NCBI GenBank assembly: GCA_963976795.1 | Contig: CAXBLT010000002.1 | Coordinates: forward strand, 248,001-312,000 | Origin: UBA7359 sp963976795 | Lineage (GTDB): Bacteria > Pseudomonadota > Gammaproteobacteria > Eutrophobiales > Eutrophobiaceae | Length of the DNA: 64,000 nt | Direction of reading: 5' to 3' | Shown here: piece by piece, positions 50,376 to 59,734 of the stretch | How positions within the stretch are numbered: the stretch's first letter is position 1 | Layout: each line of letters opens with the position of its first letter | Program-made: the position numbers and the translations under genes | The notes under the pieces: model-generated | Told to the model about the DNA's origin: nothing | Databases searched by the model: none | What the model saw: the letters and a program-made list of their open reading frames with translations, nothing else

Positions 50376-51743
50376 TCACCCAATGCCATACGCAAGCATC
50401 GCATCAGCTACTTTGACAAAGCCTGCTATGTTCGCACCAGTCACATAATCAATATGACCATCACAATCACCATAGTCGACACACTGCTGATGTATGTGAG
50501 CCATTATTTCTTGTAATCGATGGTCAACTTCTTCCCTAGTCCATAATATACGCATTGCATTTTGACTTTGTTCAAGCCCTGATACTGCAACACCACCTGC
50601 ATTAGCTGCTTTTGCTGGAGCATACAAAATTTCCGCATCACGTAAGTAGCGCATTGCTTCAAGTGTACATGGCATATTTGCACCTTCAGCAATCAACCTC
50701 GTTCCATTAGTTACTAACATCCCTGCATCTGCCTCATCCAATTCATTTTGTGTCGCACAAGGAAATGCCATTTCAGCACTGACAGACCATGGTCGCTTAT
50801 CTGCATGAAATATTGCTTTAGAATAAGTATCCACATATTCACTAATGCGTCCACGACGTTTAATTTTAAGGTCCATAAGCCACGCTAATTTTTCTTTATC
50901 AATCCCATCTGGATCATGAACATAACCATTGGAATCAGATAAAGTTAATACTTTTGCACCCTCTTGCAATAATTTTTCAGCACAAAACAACGCTACGTTC
51001 CCTGATCCGGAAATCACTGCAGTTTTACCAACAATTGATTCACCCTGTCTTGCCAGCATGTTCTTACTAAAATAGACCACACCATAACCGGTCGCTTCGG
51101 TACGAATTAAACTTCCGCCAAAGGCTAGTCCCTTCCCGGTCAATGCACCTGTAAACCGGTTTTGTAAACGTTTATATTGTCCAAAAAGATAACTGATCTC
51201 TCTTGCACCAACACCAATATCACCTGCTGGGATATCGGTATCTTCACCAATGTATCGTGATAGTTCTGTCATCAATGATTGACAAAAACGCATTACTTCA
51301 CGATCACTCTTTCCTTTCGGGTCAAAATTACTGCCACCTTTGCCGCCTCCCATAGGCAGTCCTGTTAATGCATTCTTATAGACTTGTTCAAAACCGAGAA
51401 ATTTCAATACGCTTTGACTAACATTCGGATGAAAACGCATACCACCTTTATAAGGTCCAATGGAATTATTGAATTGCACTCGCCACGCACGATTACAACA
51501 AATATGACCCTCATCATTTTCCCAACATACTCGAAATATTATGATACGATCAGGTTCAGTCATGCGTTCGAGTATATGACCGTCATTGTAAATAGAATGA
51601 TTTAACACAAATGGCATTACACACTCTGTAAACTCCTGAACCGCTTGATGAAACTCATATTCAGCTGGATTACGCTCACGTATGCCTGTGTTAAATTTAT
51701 CAATTGCAGCTTGATTACTGGTTGTTTTTATTTCTGACATCAT
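50376..51743 (-). CDS. gdhA: NADP-specific glutamate dehydrogenase
   Basis: 455 residues of the hexameric GdhA family: WENDEGHICCNRAWRVQFN, GPYKGGMRFHP, LPMGGGKGGSNFDPKGK (with the catalytic Lys), DIPAGDIGVGAREISYLFG, then ISGSGNVALFCAEKL as NAD(P)-binding motif. It fixes ammonia onto 2-oxoglutarate with NADPH. It is the last gene of the long leftward block, 28 bp after the lipoprotein cytochrome, but its role need not be connected with electron transport. Confidence 0.96.
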   Translation of the reverse strand: MMSEIKTTSNQAAIDKFNTGIRERNPAEYEFHQAVQEFTECVMPFVLNHSIYNDGHILERMTEPDRIIIFRVCWENDEGHICCNRAWRVQFNNSIGPYKGGMRFHPNVSQSVLKFLGFEQVYKNALTGLPMGGGKGGSNFDPKGKSDREVMRFCQSLMTELSRYIGEDTDIPAGDIGVGAREISYLFGQYKRLQNRFTGALTGKGLAFGGSLIRTEATGYGVVYFSKNMLARQGESIVGKTAVISGSGNVALFCAEKLLQEGAKVLTLSDSNGYVHDPDGIDKEKLAWLMDLKIKRRGRISEYVDTYSKAIFHADKRPWSVSAEMAFPCATQNELDEADAGMLVTNGTRLIAEGANMPCTLEAMRYLRDAEILYAPAKAANAGGVAVSGLEQSQNAMRILWTREEVDHRLQEIMAHIHQQCVDYGDCDGHIDYVTGANIAGFVKVADAMLAYGIG

Positions 51744-51771
51744 CTCACTTCCTAATTAATATTTAAGATTG

Positions 51772-52212
51772 TTATTTAGTACCTTCACGCTCTAACCAAT
51801 ACTGGTATATTTCGTTTGGCCAAAATTTTTGGAAGTATGCAATCAAGGCTAACTTTTCTTTATTGCTCAGCACTTCTTTAAAACCAGGCATTTTCCCACC
51901 CAAAGGAACTCCGCCATCATTAATTGTTCGAAGTAACGTGCTCATATTGTGATGCCACGCATGTGCAGTTCCATTTAGTGGTGGTGGTGGAAAAGATCCA
52001 TCTGATAATCTTTCACGCCAATCAACGGTTCCTTCAGCATTTTCTCCATGGCAACTTGAACAATGTTTTAAAAAATGTTTGCTACCAAGATCGATGTCTG
52101 ACTGGGTATACCAACGGCCTGATATTTTTGGTTCACTTTTTCCCTGACCACACCCTGATAATAAAAGCATGGTGAGGGAAATATAAATTATGCTTCGTTG
52201 TTTATTTGACAT
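51772..52212 (-). CDS. Lipoprotein class I cytochrome c
   Basis: 146 residues. The N-terminus has a lipobox LTMLLLSGCGQG. The c-type heme site is KHCSSCHGENAEG, and KMPGFKEVLSNKEKLALIAY supplies the distal Met and terminal helix. So this is a monoheme c-type cytochrome anchored by lipid, most likely facing the periplasm. It follows the permease by 32 bp and precedes gdhA by 28 bp. With the seven-heme and b-type cytochromes upstream it probably forms part of one periplasmic electron route. Confidence 0.85.
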   Translation of the reverse strand: MSNKQRSIIYISLTMLLLSGCGQGKSEPKISGRWYTQSDIDLGSKHFLKHCSSCHGENAEGTVDWRERLSDGSFPPPPLNGTAHAWHHNMSTLLRTINDGGVPLGGKMPGFKEVLSNKEKLALIAYFQKFWPNEIYQYWLEREGTK

Positions 52213-52244
52213 TTATGAATTATATTTTCTGTTTTATAAAAATC

Positions 52245-53474
52245 TTAACTGTGCGGTGCTGGAATAGATGCAAAAATAACAAACAGCAGTATTAAAACTA
52301 ACAAGCTACAAACCAGAGAGAATTTTATATTAGAATGATTTAATATTTTTTTTCTAAGCAACCCAAGTGTTATTAGAACCTGCAACAAATAATAAGTGCC
52401 AAATCCTTTTGAAGCGTAGTTAATAATTTCAAATACATTTGCACTCCAAATCAGAATGATTGCTAGCGCTACAACTCCCATATAAAAAAGATTGTCTGGC
52501 AGACGAATTGGAATCAGTTCTCTCAGTAATCCACCGCCGCCGATGGTATCGGCCAAAGCCGCACTCAATTGACTTGCAGTAGCTGCAACCAATAACATCA
52601 CTGGCAACACCATCACAACTTGTCCCAAAGTTTGACTAATTGTGGTTTCGTTTAACTCTACAATAGGAAATTCCAGGAACAACGGGCAGGTAAAACCAAT
52701 AAACGTAATATAGATTGCTGTTGCAATCCATTGTGAATAACGTGCGGCATTAATGCGAACAATTGTAGTGTATTGACTACCCATAAACCGTGTTGTCTCA
52801 AAACCTTGTGTCACCATCAGCATTCCGGCGAGCATTGCAGCGGAATCCCATAACGATAATGATTTAATTGCATCATGTTGAAACCAACTCGTGTGGTTTA
52901 TAACATCATACGAACCCAACGCTATTAATACGCCAATAATAATAGCTAGTTTTAAGGTTACAGCGACTAATTCAATCGTTTCTAAACCACGAGCACCACG
53001 TCGCCATGCTATTACCATTACGGACAATAACAATACTGTTGTTGCCCAACGCATTAATGTTGGATCAGAAATTGATAACCGATCAAATAAAAATGCAGTG
53101 AATAGACTTGTATAAAAAGCAACAGAGATAGCATATGCGATCCCTAACGCCCATTGAGACAGCGTTTCAATTTTAGCAATGCTACTTCCGGGATGGTCAA
53201 TCAGGTACGTCTCTGCATAGCGAATATTAAACCGGATAACACTTCCTATCGCATACGCTAGAATGGACAAGATAATCATGCCTGCTAGAGCCCATTTTCC
53301 TAGTACAGCATGTAATAAGGGTGCAACGATCAAAAAACCACTACCAATAATAGATGCAAGTGGCGTAACTGTTGCTCGCCATTGAATAGATTGTCGTAGT
53401 CGCTTTCTAGCTAAGAACACTAATGATATTAGTGCCGTAGCGACAGTAAGATAATTTAATACGTTAGCTACCAT
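52245..53474 (-). CDS. Polytopic membrane protein, APC-superfamily-like permease
   Basis: 409 residues, about eleven membrane helices spread along the whole chain. TPLASIIGSGFLIVAPLLHA near the N-terminus resembles the IGSGF unwinding motif of helix 1 in the amino acid/polyamine/organocation superfamily. No substrate-specific residues can be read. It is flanked by two cytochrome genes in the same orientation with gaps of 114 and 32 bp, which is unusual for an amino acid permease; import of an ion, metal or electron-acceptor substrate is as plausible. Confidence 0.65.
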   Translation of the reverse strand: MVANVLNYLTVATALISLVFLARKRLRQSIQWRATVTPLASIIGSGFLIVAPLLHAVLGKWALAGMIILSILAYAIGSVIRFNIRYAETYLIDHPGSSIAKIETLSQWALGIAYAISVAFYTSLFTAFLFDRLSISDPTLMRWATTVLLLSVMVIAWRRGARGLETIELVAVTLKLAIIIGVLIALGSYDVINHTSWFQHDAIKSLSLWDSAAMLAGMLMVTQGFETTRFMGSQYTTIVRINAARYSQWIATAIYITFIGFTCPLFLEFPIVELNETTISQTLGQVVMVLPVMLLVAATASQLSAALADTIGGGGLLRELIPIRLPDNLFYMGVVALAIILIWSANVFEIINYASKGFGTYYLLQVLITLGLLRKKILNHSNIKFSLVCSLLVLILLFVIFASIPAPHS

Positions 53475-53588
53475 AATAATTGCCCAATTTCTTATACGTG
53501 ACTTATTTTAGTGAGTAAAAAAACAGATCTATTTTAATAACAGTAGAAGTCTTAAGTGCTTTATTAATATTCTCATAAACTATATTTA

Positions 53589-54407
53589 CTAATGATGTTT
53601 GTACCAGCCAGCCCGTTTAATATCAGGCCAAGAAGTTGTTTGATGACAAGCATAACACTCCTCTACTTTGGCATTAGGTTCGCCTGCCACCTTTGCTGAG
53701 ATCATTTTAAAATGCATCATGTAATGACTAGGTGGTGCCTGATGACATTGTACGCAGTCTCTTGATTGCGTTGACGGATGACGAAACTCTGCAATATTCC
53801 AGGTATCCATGCGATGGCATTGCACGCAGTCATTGCCAAATAATGAAAAATGTTGATCATCATTTGCATGACACGTGCTGCAACGTAAAGTAGCTTCTCC
53901 TGCAGATACGTCAGGGTGAATTAGTAATGGGGATGGTGTAAGTTGTTTCTTCGTTAAGTTCTTGATGAGCTCATGGGTTTGGTATTCTTCGCTGTCTGGA
54001 TCAGTATTTGAACGTAGTTCATTGAGTCCAGCTTCCACCAGAACCTGATGTTTCATGAGCGTAATATTCCCATCCCACCCACGATGTTCGACATGACATC
54101 CAGAACAGCTAGCGACATCAGTATGGAATGTAGTCGGTTGGCGCTGTATTAAATCAGTCTCGTTCGCATGGCAGACAACACAGTTTGTATGTTCAACACC
54201 CTTTATAGGTGTATGACAAGCGGTACAATTATCATCCAAAAAGGCATGTGCAGCTGATAATTCGCCAGGCTCTATAAGTTGTTCCCAAGCAATATTGCGC
54301 TTGTAAGGTATTGTATTGTCATGGCCCTGTTTTAAAAAATAGTAATCTACTAATGCTATCGTCACAAGGATACCGAAGATCAGTAATACAAAATATTTCA
54401 TAGCCAT
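53589..54407 (-). CDS. Membrane-anchored seven-heme c-type cytochrome
   Basis: 272 residues. A single N-terminal anchor helix (about 5-24) is followed by a periplasmic region with seven CxxCH sites: CTACH, CVVCH, CSGCH, CSTCH, CVQCH, CVQCH and CYACH. Extra histidines (HVEHRG, FRHPSTQ) provide distal ligands, suggesting bis-His low-potential hemes. It overlaps the b-type cytochrome gene upstream by ten bases, so the two proteins are made together. I infer transfer of electrons from the membrane b hemes into the periplasm. No substrate-reducing active-site heme (CxxCK) is visible. Confidence 0.9.
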   Translation of the reverse strand: MAMKYFVLLIFGILVTIALVDYYFLKQGHDNTIPYKRNIAWEQLIEPGELSAAHAFLDDNCTACHTPIKGVEHTNCVVCHANETDLIQRQPTTFHTDVASCSGCHVEHRGWDGNITLMKHQVLVEAGLNELRSNTDPDSEEYQTHELIKNLTKKQLTPSPLLIHPDVSAGEATLRCSTCHANDDQHFSLFGNDCVQCHRMDTWNIAEFRHPSTQSRDCVQCHQAPPSHYMMHFKMISAKVAGEPNAKVEECYACHQTTSWPDIKRAGWYKHH

Positions 54408-55150
54408 CGCAATCCAAAGTAGATTTCACTACCAATATGAAATACCAGTAAAACGTAGAGTATTAGTGAGATAACAATATGAAATTTTAACCAACGACTG
54501 AACCAAAGCTTGAAGGTTTCATGTATCTTAATGCTGTATTCTAGATCTGACATCGCATCGACGATCCGCAGCAACATCGTCGATCTGTCCCGGTCGGCAC
54601 GTTGCTCTGAGGATTCAGATAATAGAAACACCGGAGCAAGTAAGGGACGACGTATGGCAAAATCCACAAGCGGTTGTTTGGCATGTTGGCACAGTGAATC
54701 AGCTACACGGTGATAGTCGGTCTTCAGGGTTGTCAACATCTTTTGTTTGTCGCGGATCTCTGATGAAAACTGGCTCATTAAGTAACGGCCAACGAAACCG
54801 CTAAGCACGGTGACCAACACCAACACCGTCAGACTGATACCCAACGGACTCTCGAAGCGATGCCCTGTATGTAACAGCGCTAGCACTGGACCCAAAACAC
54901 CCGCATAGATGTGCCACGCGAGCAGAGTACGCATTCGCACGGTTTTTGTAACTCGCTTTTTGAGAGGCCTGATCCGTTTAATAATCATATAGACCAGCGG
55001 GATAAACATCAGCAAGGCCGCTATGCTGCCCAGGATGAAACCAGAGAAACTGCCAGCGAATTCGGGCGAACGATGAAGCAGAAAGCCACCCCACAAGATC
55101 AACATCAGGACAACGAGTCCCGTTACTACGTCACGCTCACGTTCCTGCAT
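54398..55150 (-). CDS. b-type cytochrome-like membrane protein
   Basis: 250 residues with five membrane helices (about 8-26, 33-57, 75-96, 102-123, 222-246). Histidines fall at heme-ligand positions: WHIYAGVLGPVLALLHTGH (His80, 94, 97) in helix 3 and FHIVISLILYVLLVFHIG (His224, 238) in helix 5. This spacing is typical of a diheme cytochrome b that carries electrons across the membrane. Its start is five bases after the reductase stop and it overlaps the seven-heme cytochrome gene by ten bases. No close family name is recalled; the cytochrome call rests on the histidine pattern and context. Confidence 0.7.
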   Translation of the reverse strand: MQERERDVVTGLVVLMLILWGGFLLHRSPEFAGSFSGFILGSIAALLMFIPLVYMIIKRIRPLKKRVTKTVRMRTLLAWHIYAGVLGPVLALLHTGHRFESPLGISLTVLVLVTVLSGFVGRYLMSQFSSEIRDKQKMLTTLKTDYHRVADSLCQHAKQPLVDFAIRRPLLAPVFLLSESSEQRADRDRSTMLLRIVDAMSDLEYSIKIHETFKLWFSRWLKFHIVISLILYVLLVFHIGSEIYFGLRWL

Positions 55151-55155
55151 GAACG

Positions 55156-57105
55156 TTATGCCTCCACAACTACATCTTTAGTGGCAACAGCCTGACAGGC
55201 GAGGATGTAACCGTTGGCCTTATCCTCTGGCTCAAGTGCATCTTCAACCTCCATACTGACTTGGCCGGACAACAACTTGACCATGCAACTGCCACAGGTG
55301 CCGGAACGGCAGGAATTATCGATCTCAATACCGTTGTCATCTGCTGCCTCCAGAACGGTCTTGCCCGGTGGGAGGTCGGCTGTTTTTTGCGACAAGGAGA
55401 ATGCCACCTTGGGCACCGACTCATCGGCAGGTACAGAGGCAATTACAGGTTGGGCGGTAGGTATACGTTTAACCGTGCCAAATGCTTCGGTTTTAATTTG
55501 GTTTTTCTGTAATCCAAGTCCTAACAGCATATCCCTAACAGCATCCATCATCGCCGGCGGCCCACAAATATGCGCACGGTGTTGCATTATATTAGGCACA
55601 AAATCATTGATTACTTCAGGCGTGAACTGACCTTGTGATCCCATCCATGTAGTCCCTTTTGCCCGTGTCATACTAGCTAGCACATGTAGGTTTTCATGCC
55701 GCTGTTGCAAATATTCAAGTTCTTGCCTATAAATAAAATCATCACTAGTTCTGGCACAAAATAAAAAGTAAATATTGCCAGGCCAACAGTGATCTGTGAG
55801 GTAGCGGGTTGCACTCATCATAGGTGTAATACCTACTCCACCAGATATCAGTACGACGTTGTCGGCTTCAGTGCCATTGAAATGAAACTTACCACCAGGC
55901 GCCTGCAAAGCTAGTTTGTCACCGACCTTCACCTGGTCATGCAAATATCGTGAGATCAAACCCTGTTCTTCCCGTTTGATGGTAACTTCAATATAGTCTC
56001 TTTGTGATGGTGGGGAAGCAATTGTGTAGGAACGTTTAACGATCTTATCTTCGGGTTGCAAAGAAAAGGTCAGGAACTGACCGGGCTGATAAGTAAATGG
56101 TAATGGCCCGCCTCCAGGAATTGCCAAGCGAAATGTTTGGACATTCGGTGTCTCCTGAAACTGGTTCACCACCTCTAACTCGCCGGACCATTTGCCGGTC
56201 GCCACCGATGATGCAAGGGCAGTCATTGCTTGTATTTCTGTGTCGACTGGTATCACTGGGGTGCTGAGGGTTTCCTCTGCTACTGCGGGTGCTGGTTCAG
56301 CGCTAACAGAGTCCGATGCTGTTGGTTGACTGGTTGCCAACTCCGTAAGTAGGGCTGATGCACGGCGCAACTTGAAGAGATACATCCAAATCATGGCAAT
56401 GGCAAATAGAACCAGAACCAACATCAGCGAGCTATGAAATGGCGACATACCGAATAAGGTCGTGGATTGCGACTGCATCGATACCGGCAACAGGTTCATC
56501 TGTGACTTGAACCATTGTAAAGCAACACTCTTTGGTGCTTTACCTTCCGCTAATGCGCGTTCTGTCGCTAAACCACTATCGTATTGACTCAGCCCTTCTT
56601 TAATTTTCCCAACAGATTCTTGCATTGTTGCGAAGTCATTACGCTCTACAGCAGAGGATAAACCTTTGAAACCTTCCGCCATGATTGATGACCCTTGTGA
56701 CATACGTTTGCGAGCAGCATCTTTCAGTTCGTCTCGTTGTTCTTGTGGTAGATCCGGTAAGGCCATCAGGCTGGGATAAAGATCCTTTGGTTTTGGCGCC
56801 CCCATTTTTTCCATCATCTTATCCATACCACCAGCCATCATACCGCCAGCACCTTTGACACCGCCGGCACCCATCATGCCAGCTGGAGCAGTGGCCGGAT
56901 TTACTTTCTCTGCGGAAGGAACCATGGATAACTGTTCGTTTTGCTCTCCATAAATATCTGGATGATGACTACGATGTTCTCCATCTTCAGATGTTTCTGC
57001 TGCTATCGATATGGGAGCTATAAGCACACAAAATATGAAGGTTGTTATAAGTAAAGTAGACTTATAAATATTATGGATTAAAAACATAGGTCTATCATGG
57101 GGCAT
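55156..57105 (-). CDS. Membrane-anchored flavin/2Fe-2S oxidoreductase with extracytoplasmic N-terminal domain
   Basis: 649 residues from ATG 57105, preceded by AAGGAA; a TTG at 57144 would add 13. In order: signal/anchor (KSTLLITTFIFCVLIAP), a Met/Gly-rich periplasmic segment (GMMGAGGVKGAGGMMAGGMD), a helical domain, a membrane helix (about 223-245), then a cytoplasmic ferredoxin-NADP reductase unit: FAD motif RSYTIASPPS, NAD motif VVLISGGVGITPMM, and a C-terminal plant-type 2Fe-2S domain CRSGTCGSC...C. The chain would take electrons from NAD(P)H in the cytoplasm. The b-type cytochrome gene follows at five bases, its likely electron acceptor. Confidence 0.85.
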   Translation of the reverse strand: MPHDRPMFLIHNIYKSTLLITTFIFCVLIAPISIAAETSEDGEHRSHHPDIYGEQNEQLSMVPSAEKVNPATAPAGMMGAGGVKGAGGMMAGGMDKMMEKMGAPKPKDLYPSLMALPDLPQEQRDELKDAARKRMSQGSSIMAEGFKGLSSAVERNDFATMQESVGKIKEGLSQYDSGLATERALAEGKAPKSVALQWFKSQMNLLPVSMQSQSTTLFGMSPFHSSLMLVLVLFAIAMIWMYLFKLRRASALLTELATSQPTASDSVSAEPAPAVAEETLSTPVIPVDTEIQAMTALASSVATGKWSGELEVVNQFQETPNVQTFRLAIPGGGPLPFTYQPGQFLTFSLQPEDKIVKRSYTIASPPSQRDYIEVTIKREEQGLISRYLHDQVKVGDKLALQAPGGKFHFNGTEADNVVLISGGVGITPMMSATRYLTDHCWPGNIYFLFCARTSDDFIYRQELEYLQQRHENLHVLASMTRAKGTTWMGSQGQFTPEVINDFVPNIMQHRAHICGPPAMMDAVRDMLLGLGLQKNQIKTEAFGTVKRIPTAQPVIASVPADESVPKVAFSLSQKTADLPPGKTVLEAADDNGIEIDNSCRSGTCGSCMVKLLSGQVSMEVEDALEPEDKANGYILACQAVATKDVVVEA

Positions 57106-57133
57106 ATGAATGTGTTCCTTGGTTTTACCGCTG

Positions 57134-57919
57134 CTAACCGTCAACGGTGTTGCTGACGATTAATGCCTTAACTTGGTCTGGGCTTAAAACACTTACTGCC
57201 TCGCCGACCTTTCTAATAAAGTCTATACGCAAATTGGCTTGCAGCACTGTAATTTGACGAATTTTATCTTCTATCTTTTTAGCATCAGGTTTACCTTCAG
57301 CCGTTAATTGCCAAAGCTGTTCTTCCAGAGCATCGATATCCTTAGTAATCTGCTTACTATGTGAAAACCATGTTTGTTTGAGATTTTCTAATTGCTTCAT
57401 TTGTTGTTGATTAAGACCCATTAACTCAGCATGATCCAGAAAGAAACTCGTTTCACCCAAGTGATAGAGGTGGGGCGCATTACTATTACCGGGCAATTCT
57501 GGAGTCGCTTTATCCTGTGCTGAAATCGCTGCCGGTTTTTTACCCATCATTGTCATCATCCCCATACTAGTTTTCATTGGCATAGGGCGTTGCTCTTTCA
57601 TCATCCTTTTTTTCTTGTCCATACCTTTGTTTTGCTGTTTGCCATACATTGTGTTCATATTATCTATGGCAATAATTTGTGGTCTGATTTCTGTGTTATT
57701 TCCTGAAGGACCTGACGCTGAAGTAGATTCAGAAGGCACTCCTGGTTTTTTATTTATCTTTGATAATTCAGATTGAATGACAGAAAAATCATTAGCCGTA
57801 TCAGGCGTTGCCATTGATGTGGTTGATCGATGAGCAGAACTCCCTCCAGCGATGACTGAATAAGAAGGAACCAAGCTCAATAATAAGAAGAAAACTGGAA
57901 TATGTTTAAATAAAAGCAT
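57134..57919 (-). CDS. Periplasmic CpxP/Spy-like protein, Met-rich (paralogue 2)
   Basis: 261 residues with signal peptide (FFLLLSLVPSYSVIAGG). A Met/Lys-rich segment follows (KKRMMKEQRPMPMKTS, then GMMTMMGKK). The C-terminal half is a Spy/CpxP-type helical repeat: LGLNQQQMKQLENLKQTW..., ALEEQLWQLTAEGKPDAKKI, QANLRIDFIRKVGEAVSVL and LSPDQVKALIV. Such proteins are periplasmic chaperones or metal-stress sensors; Met clusters suggest copper or silver binding. It is 15 bp downstream of its shorter paralogue and 28 bp upstream of the reductase gene. Confidence 0.75.
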   Translation of the reverse strand: MLLFKHIPVFFLLLSLVPSYSVIAGGSSAHRSTTSMATPDTANDFSVIQSELSKINKKPGVPSESTSASGPSGNNTEIRPQIIAIDNMNTMYGKQQNKGMDKKKRMMKEQRPMPMKTSMGMMTMMGKKPAAISAQDKATPELPGNSNAPHLYHLGETSFFLDHAELMGLNQQQMKQLENLKQTWFSHSKQITKDIDALEEQLWQLTAEGKPDAKKIEDKIRQITVLQANLRIDFIRKVGEAVSVLSPDQVKALIVSNTVDG

Positions 57920-57934
57920 TTTCAGAGTCCGGGA

Positions 57935-58558
57935 TTAATTCATATCTAGCATAAGAGTATCACTCGATTTTGCGCCAGTCAGTATTGCACGTTGATCGGC
58001 GGTTAAAATATTCGCCGCCTCTCCTACCGCGCGAATATAATCCAGACGCTGCTGGACTCGCAGCTTCTCAATGGTTCGTAGTTGAGCTTCAATCTTACTA
58101 ATATCCGGTTGATCAGATGCGGTGAGTAAGAATAATTGTTGTTCGGCAGCGTCGACCTCACGTTCTGTACTGGCACTACTCATCAACGCTTTCTCTTTCG
58201 TCTGATTCAATTTCGTTTGTTGTTCAATGCTAAGCTTAATGTGTTGCGGATGATGATTAACAAAAAAACCATCAGCGCCTATGTGGTAAATGTGTGAAGC
58301 TCCGGGAAAGCCAGGTAAATTCGATGAAGTTCCCATGCTATTCATATTGCCCATATTACTCATCATGCCCATCATATCCATGCATTCCGGGCAGCCCATT
58401 TGACTATCACTCATGCTGCTCATTCCACCCATTTGATTTCTACCAGTTCCCATCCCTCCCATTTCATTCATGTCTGCGATTACCTGCGAACTTGTCAAAA
58501 AGAAAGTCAGTACCAGAACAATCCTACTGTAACAGTGAACATAACTAAATTTTTTCAT
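57935..58558 (-). CDS. Periplasmic CpxP/Spy-like protein, Met-rich (paralogue 1)
   Basis: 207 residues from ATG 58558, which has AGGAGA eight bases upstream; the ATG at 58585 lacks one. Signal peptide: IVLVLTFFLTSSQVIA. Residues about 30-75 are extremely Met/Gly-rich (MGGMGTGRNQMGGMSSM, and CPECMDMMGMMSNMGNM), with a CPEC pair, so metal binding is likely. The C-terminal half (LSIEQQTKLNQTKEK, EQQLFLLTASDQPDISKIEA, LDYIRAVGEAANILTADQ) matches its neighbour at 57134, showing tandem duplication. Confidence 0.78.
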   Translation of the reverse strand: MKKFSYVHCYSRIVLVLTFFLTSSQVIADMNEMGGMGTGRNQMGGMSSMSDSQMGCPECMDMMGMMSNMGNMNSMGTSSNLPGFPGASHIYHIGADGFFVNHHPQHIKLSIEQQTKLNQTKEKALMSSASTEREVDAAEQQLFLLTASDQPDISKIEAQLRTIEKLRVQQRLDYIRAVGEAANILTADQRAILTGAKSSDTLMLDMN

Positions 58559-58619
58559 AAAATTTCTCCTGTTGTTTGTAATCATAAAGATCTAAAAAAG
58601 GTTACATAAAATAAATATA

Positions 58620-58775
58620 TTACAAGTTCTTTAATGCCTGTTCATCCAAAGTTTCTTTTTGTAACAACAAATCTGCGCCCAGCACCAATCGTTCACACTG
58701 TTTTATTAACAGTTCAACCGCTCGTTTAAAGGCACTTTGCACCAGATTATGTACAATCCTTTGCTTATTGAACAC
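58620..58775 (-). CDS. Orphan FtsH C-terminal-like fragment coupled to hflC
   Basis: A 51-residue frame. Its GTG start overlaps the hflC TAG stop by one base (TAGTG), so it can be translated after hflC. The sequence VQSAFKRAVELLIKQCERLV, then LLLQKETLDEQALKNL, resembles the last helices of the FtsH M41 protease (consensus ...R...LL.......A..LLEKETL...). HflK and HflC are the FtsH partners, encoded immediately upstream. It may be what is left of an ftsH gene in the operon, or a small protein that still contacts HflKC. Too short for a firm verdict. Confidence 0.55.
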   Translation of the reverse strand: MFNKQRIVHNLVQSAFKRAVELLIKQCERLVLGADLLLQKETLDEQALKNL

Positions 58776-59734
58776 TATTCATTCTTCTCTGATTTGATAC
58801 CATTTAACAAACCAAACAAATCACTATCTGTAGTTAAAATAAGAGTTGTATCTTTATCGATCACAGTGCGATAGGTATCCAGAGTTTTAACAAATGTATA
58901 TAGATCGACTGCCACATCATTTTTGTTATAAGCCCGGGCATAGATATCGGTTGCCTTGGCATCCGCATCACCCTGAACGGTTTGAATCTCTTTATAAGCT
59001 TCAGATTCAATTCTTTGTAAATCTTTTTCCTTGCTGCCAATAATGCGTGCTGCCTCACCCGCTCCTTCCGAGCGAAACCGTTCGGCAATCTGTTGACGTT
59101 CACTGATCATCCTTGCATATATTTTTTTACGGACACTCTCATTATAATTAACACGCTTAAAACGAATATCCATTAACTCTATACCGAACTCAGCCAGCTT
59201 GGTTGATGCTGCAGCATAAATATCCTGTTCTAACAGGCGCCGTCCTTTTTTAATTGGGAGTAGTTTGCCAATATCAGCACTGGCAAGTAGCGGGTCGACT
59301 TCAGGAAGTCGATCCTTTGTTGTTCGAATAATTTCAATAAGTTCATGCTTGGCAACCGCATTGCGAGTTTCACTTCCAAGAATATCCTCCAAGCGTGATC
59401 GCGCACTTCGTTCATCACGTAAACGCAAGAAATACTGCAAAGGATCTTTAATACGCCAACGCCCGAAAGTATCCACTGTAATATACAACTTATCCTTTGT
59501 TGGCATATCGATTGCTAATCCATCCCACAATAAAATACGTTTTTCAATACGGTTAACTTTTTGTATAAAAGGCCACTTAAATTTTAACCCTGAATCAGTT
59601 ATCACAGGTTCTATCGGTTTTCCAAACTGGGTTATTATTGCCTGTTCAGTTTCATCCAATTTGAATAGTGATTCGTAACCCAACACCACTAAAATTAATA
59701 ATAATATAGCTATTGCATTATTAAATATTTTCAT
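58775..59734 (-). CDS. hflC: HflC, SPFH-domain modulator of FtsH
   Basis: 319 residues: one N-terminal membrane helix (NAIAILLLILVVLGYESLF), then the SPFH/band-7 domain with TEQAIITQFGKPIEPVI, VDTFGRWRIKDPLQYFLRL, and a C-terminal coiled coil ending SEAYKEIQTVQGDADAKATD. HflC forms with HflK a cage around FtsH at the inner membrane. It overlaps the end of hflK by four bases, the normal hflKC order. Confidence 0.95.
   Translation of the reverse strand: MKIFNNAIAILLLILVVLGYESLFKLDETEQAIITQFGKPIEPVITDSGLKFKWPFIQKVNRIEKRILLWDGLAIDMPTKDKLYITVDTFGRWRIKDPLQYFLRLRDERSARSRLEDILGSETRNAVAKHELIEIIRTTKDRLPEVDPLLASADIGKLLPIKKGRRLLEQDIYAAASTKLAEFGIELMDIRFKRVNYNESVRKKIYARMISERQQIAERFRSEGAGEAARIIGSKEKDLQRIESEAYKEIQTVQGDADAKATDIYARAYNKNDVAVDLYTFVKTLDTYRTVIDKDTTLILTTDSDLFGLLNGIKSEKNE

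Noticed and set aside
58622..58760. Treating the FtsH-like tail as an artefact of hflC readthrough
   Set aside because: It is in another frame than hflC with its own GTG overlap, so simple readthrough would not give it.
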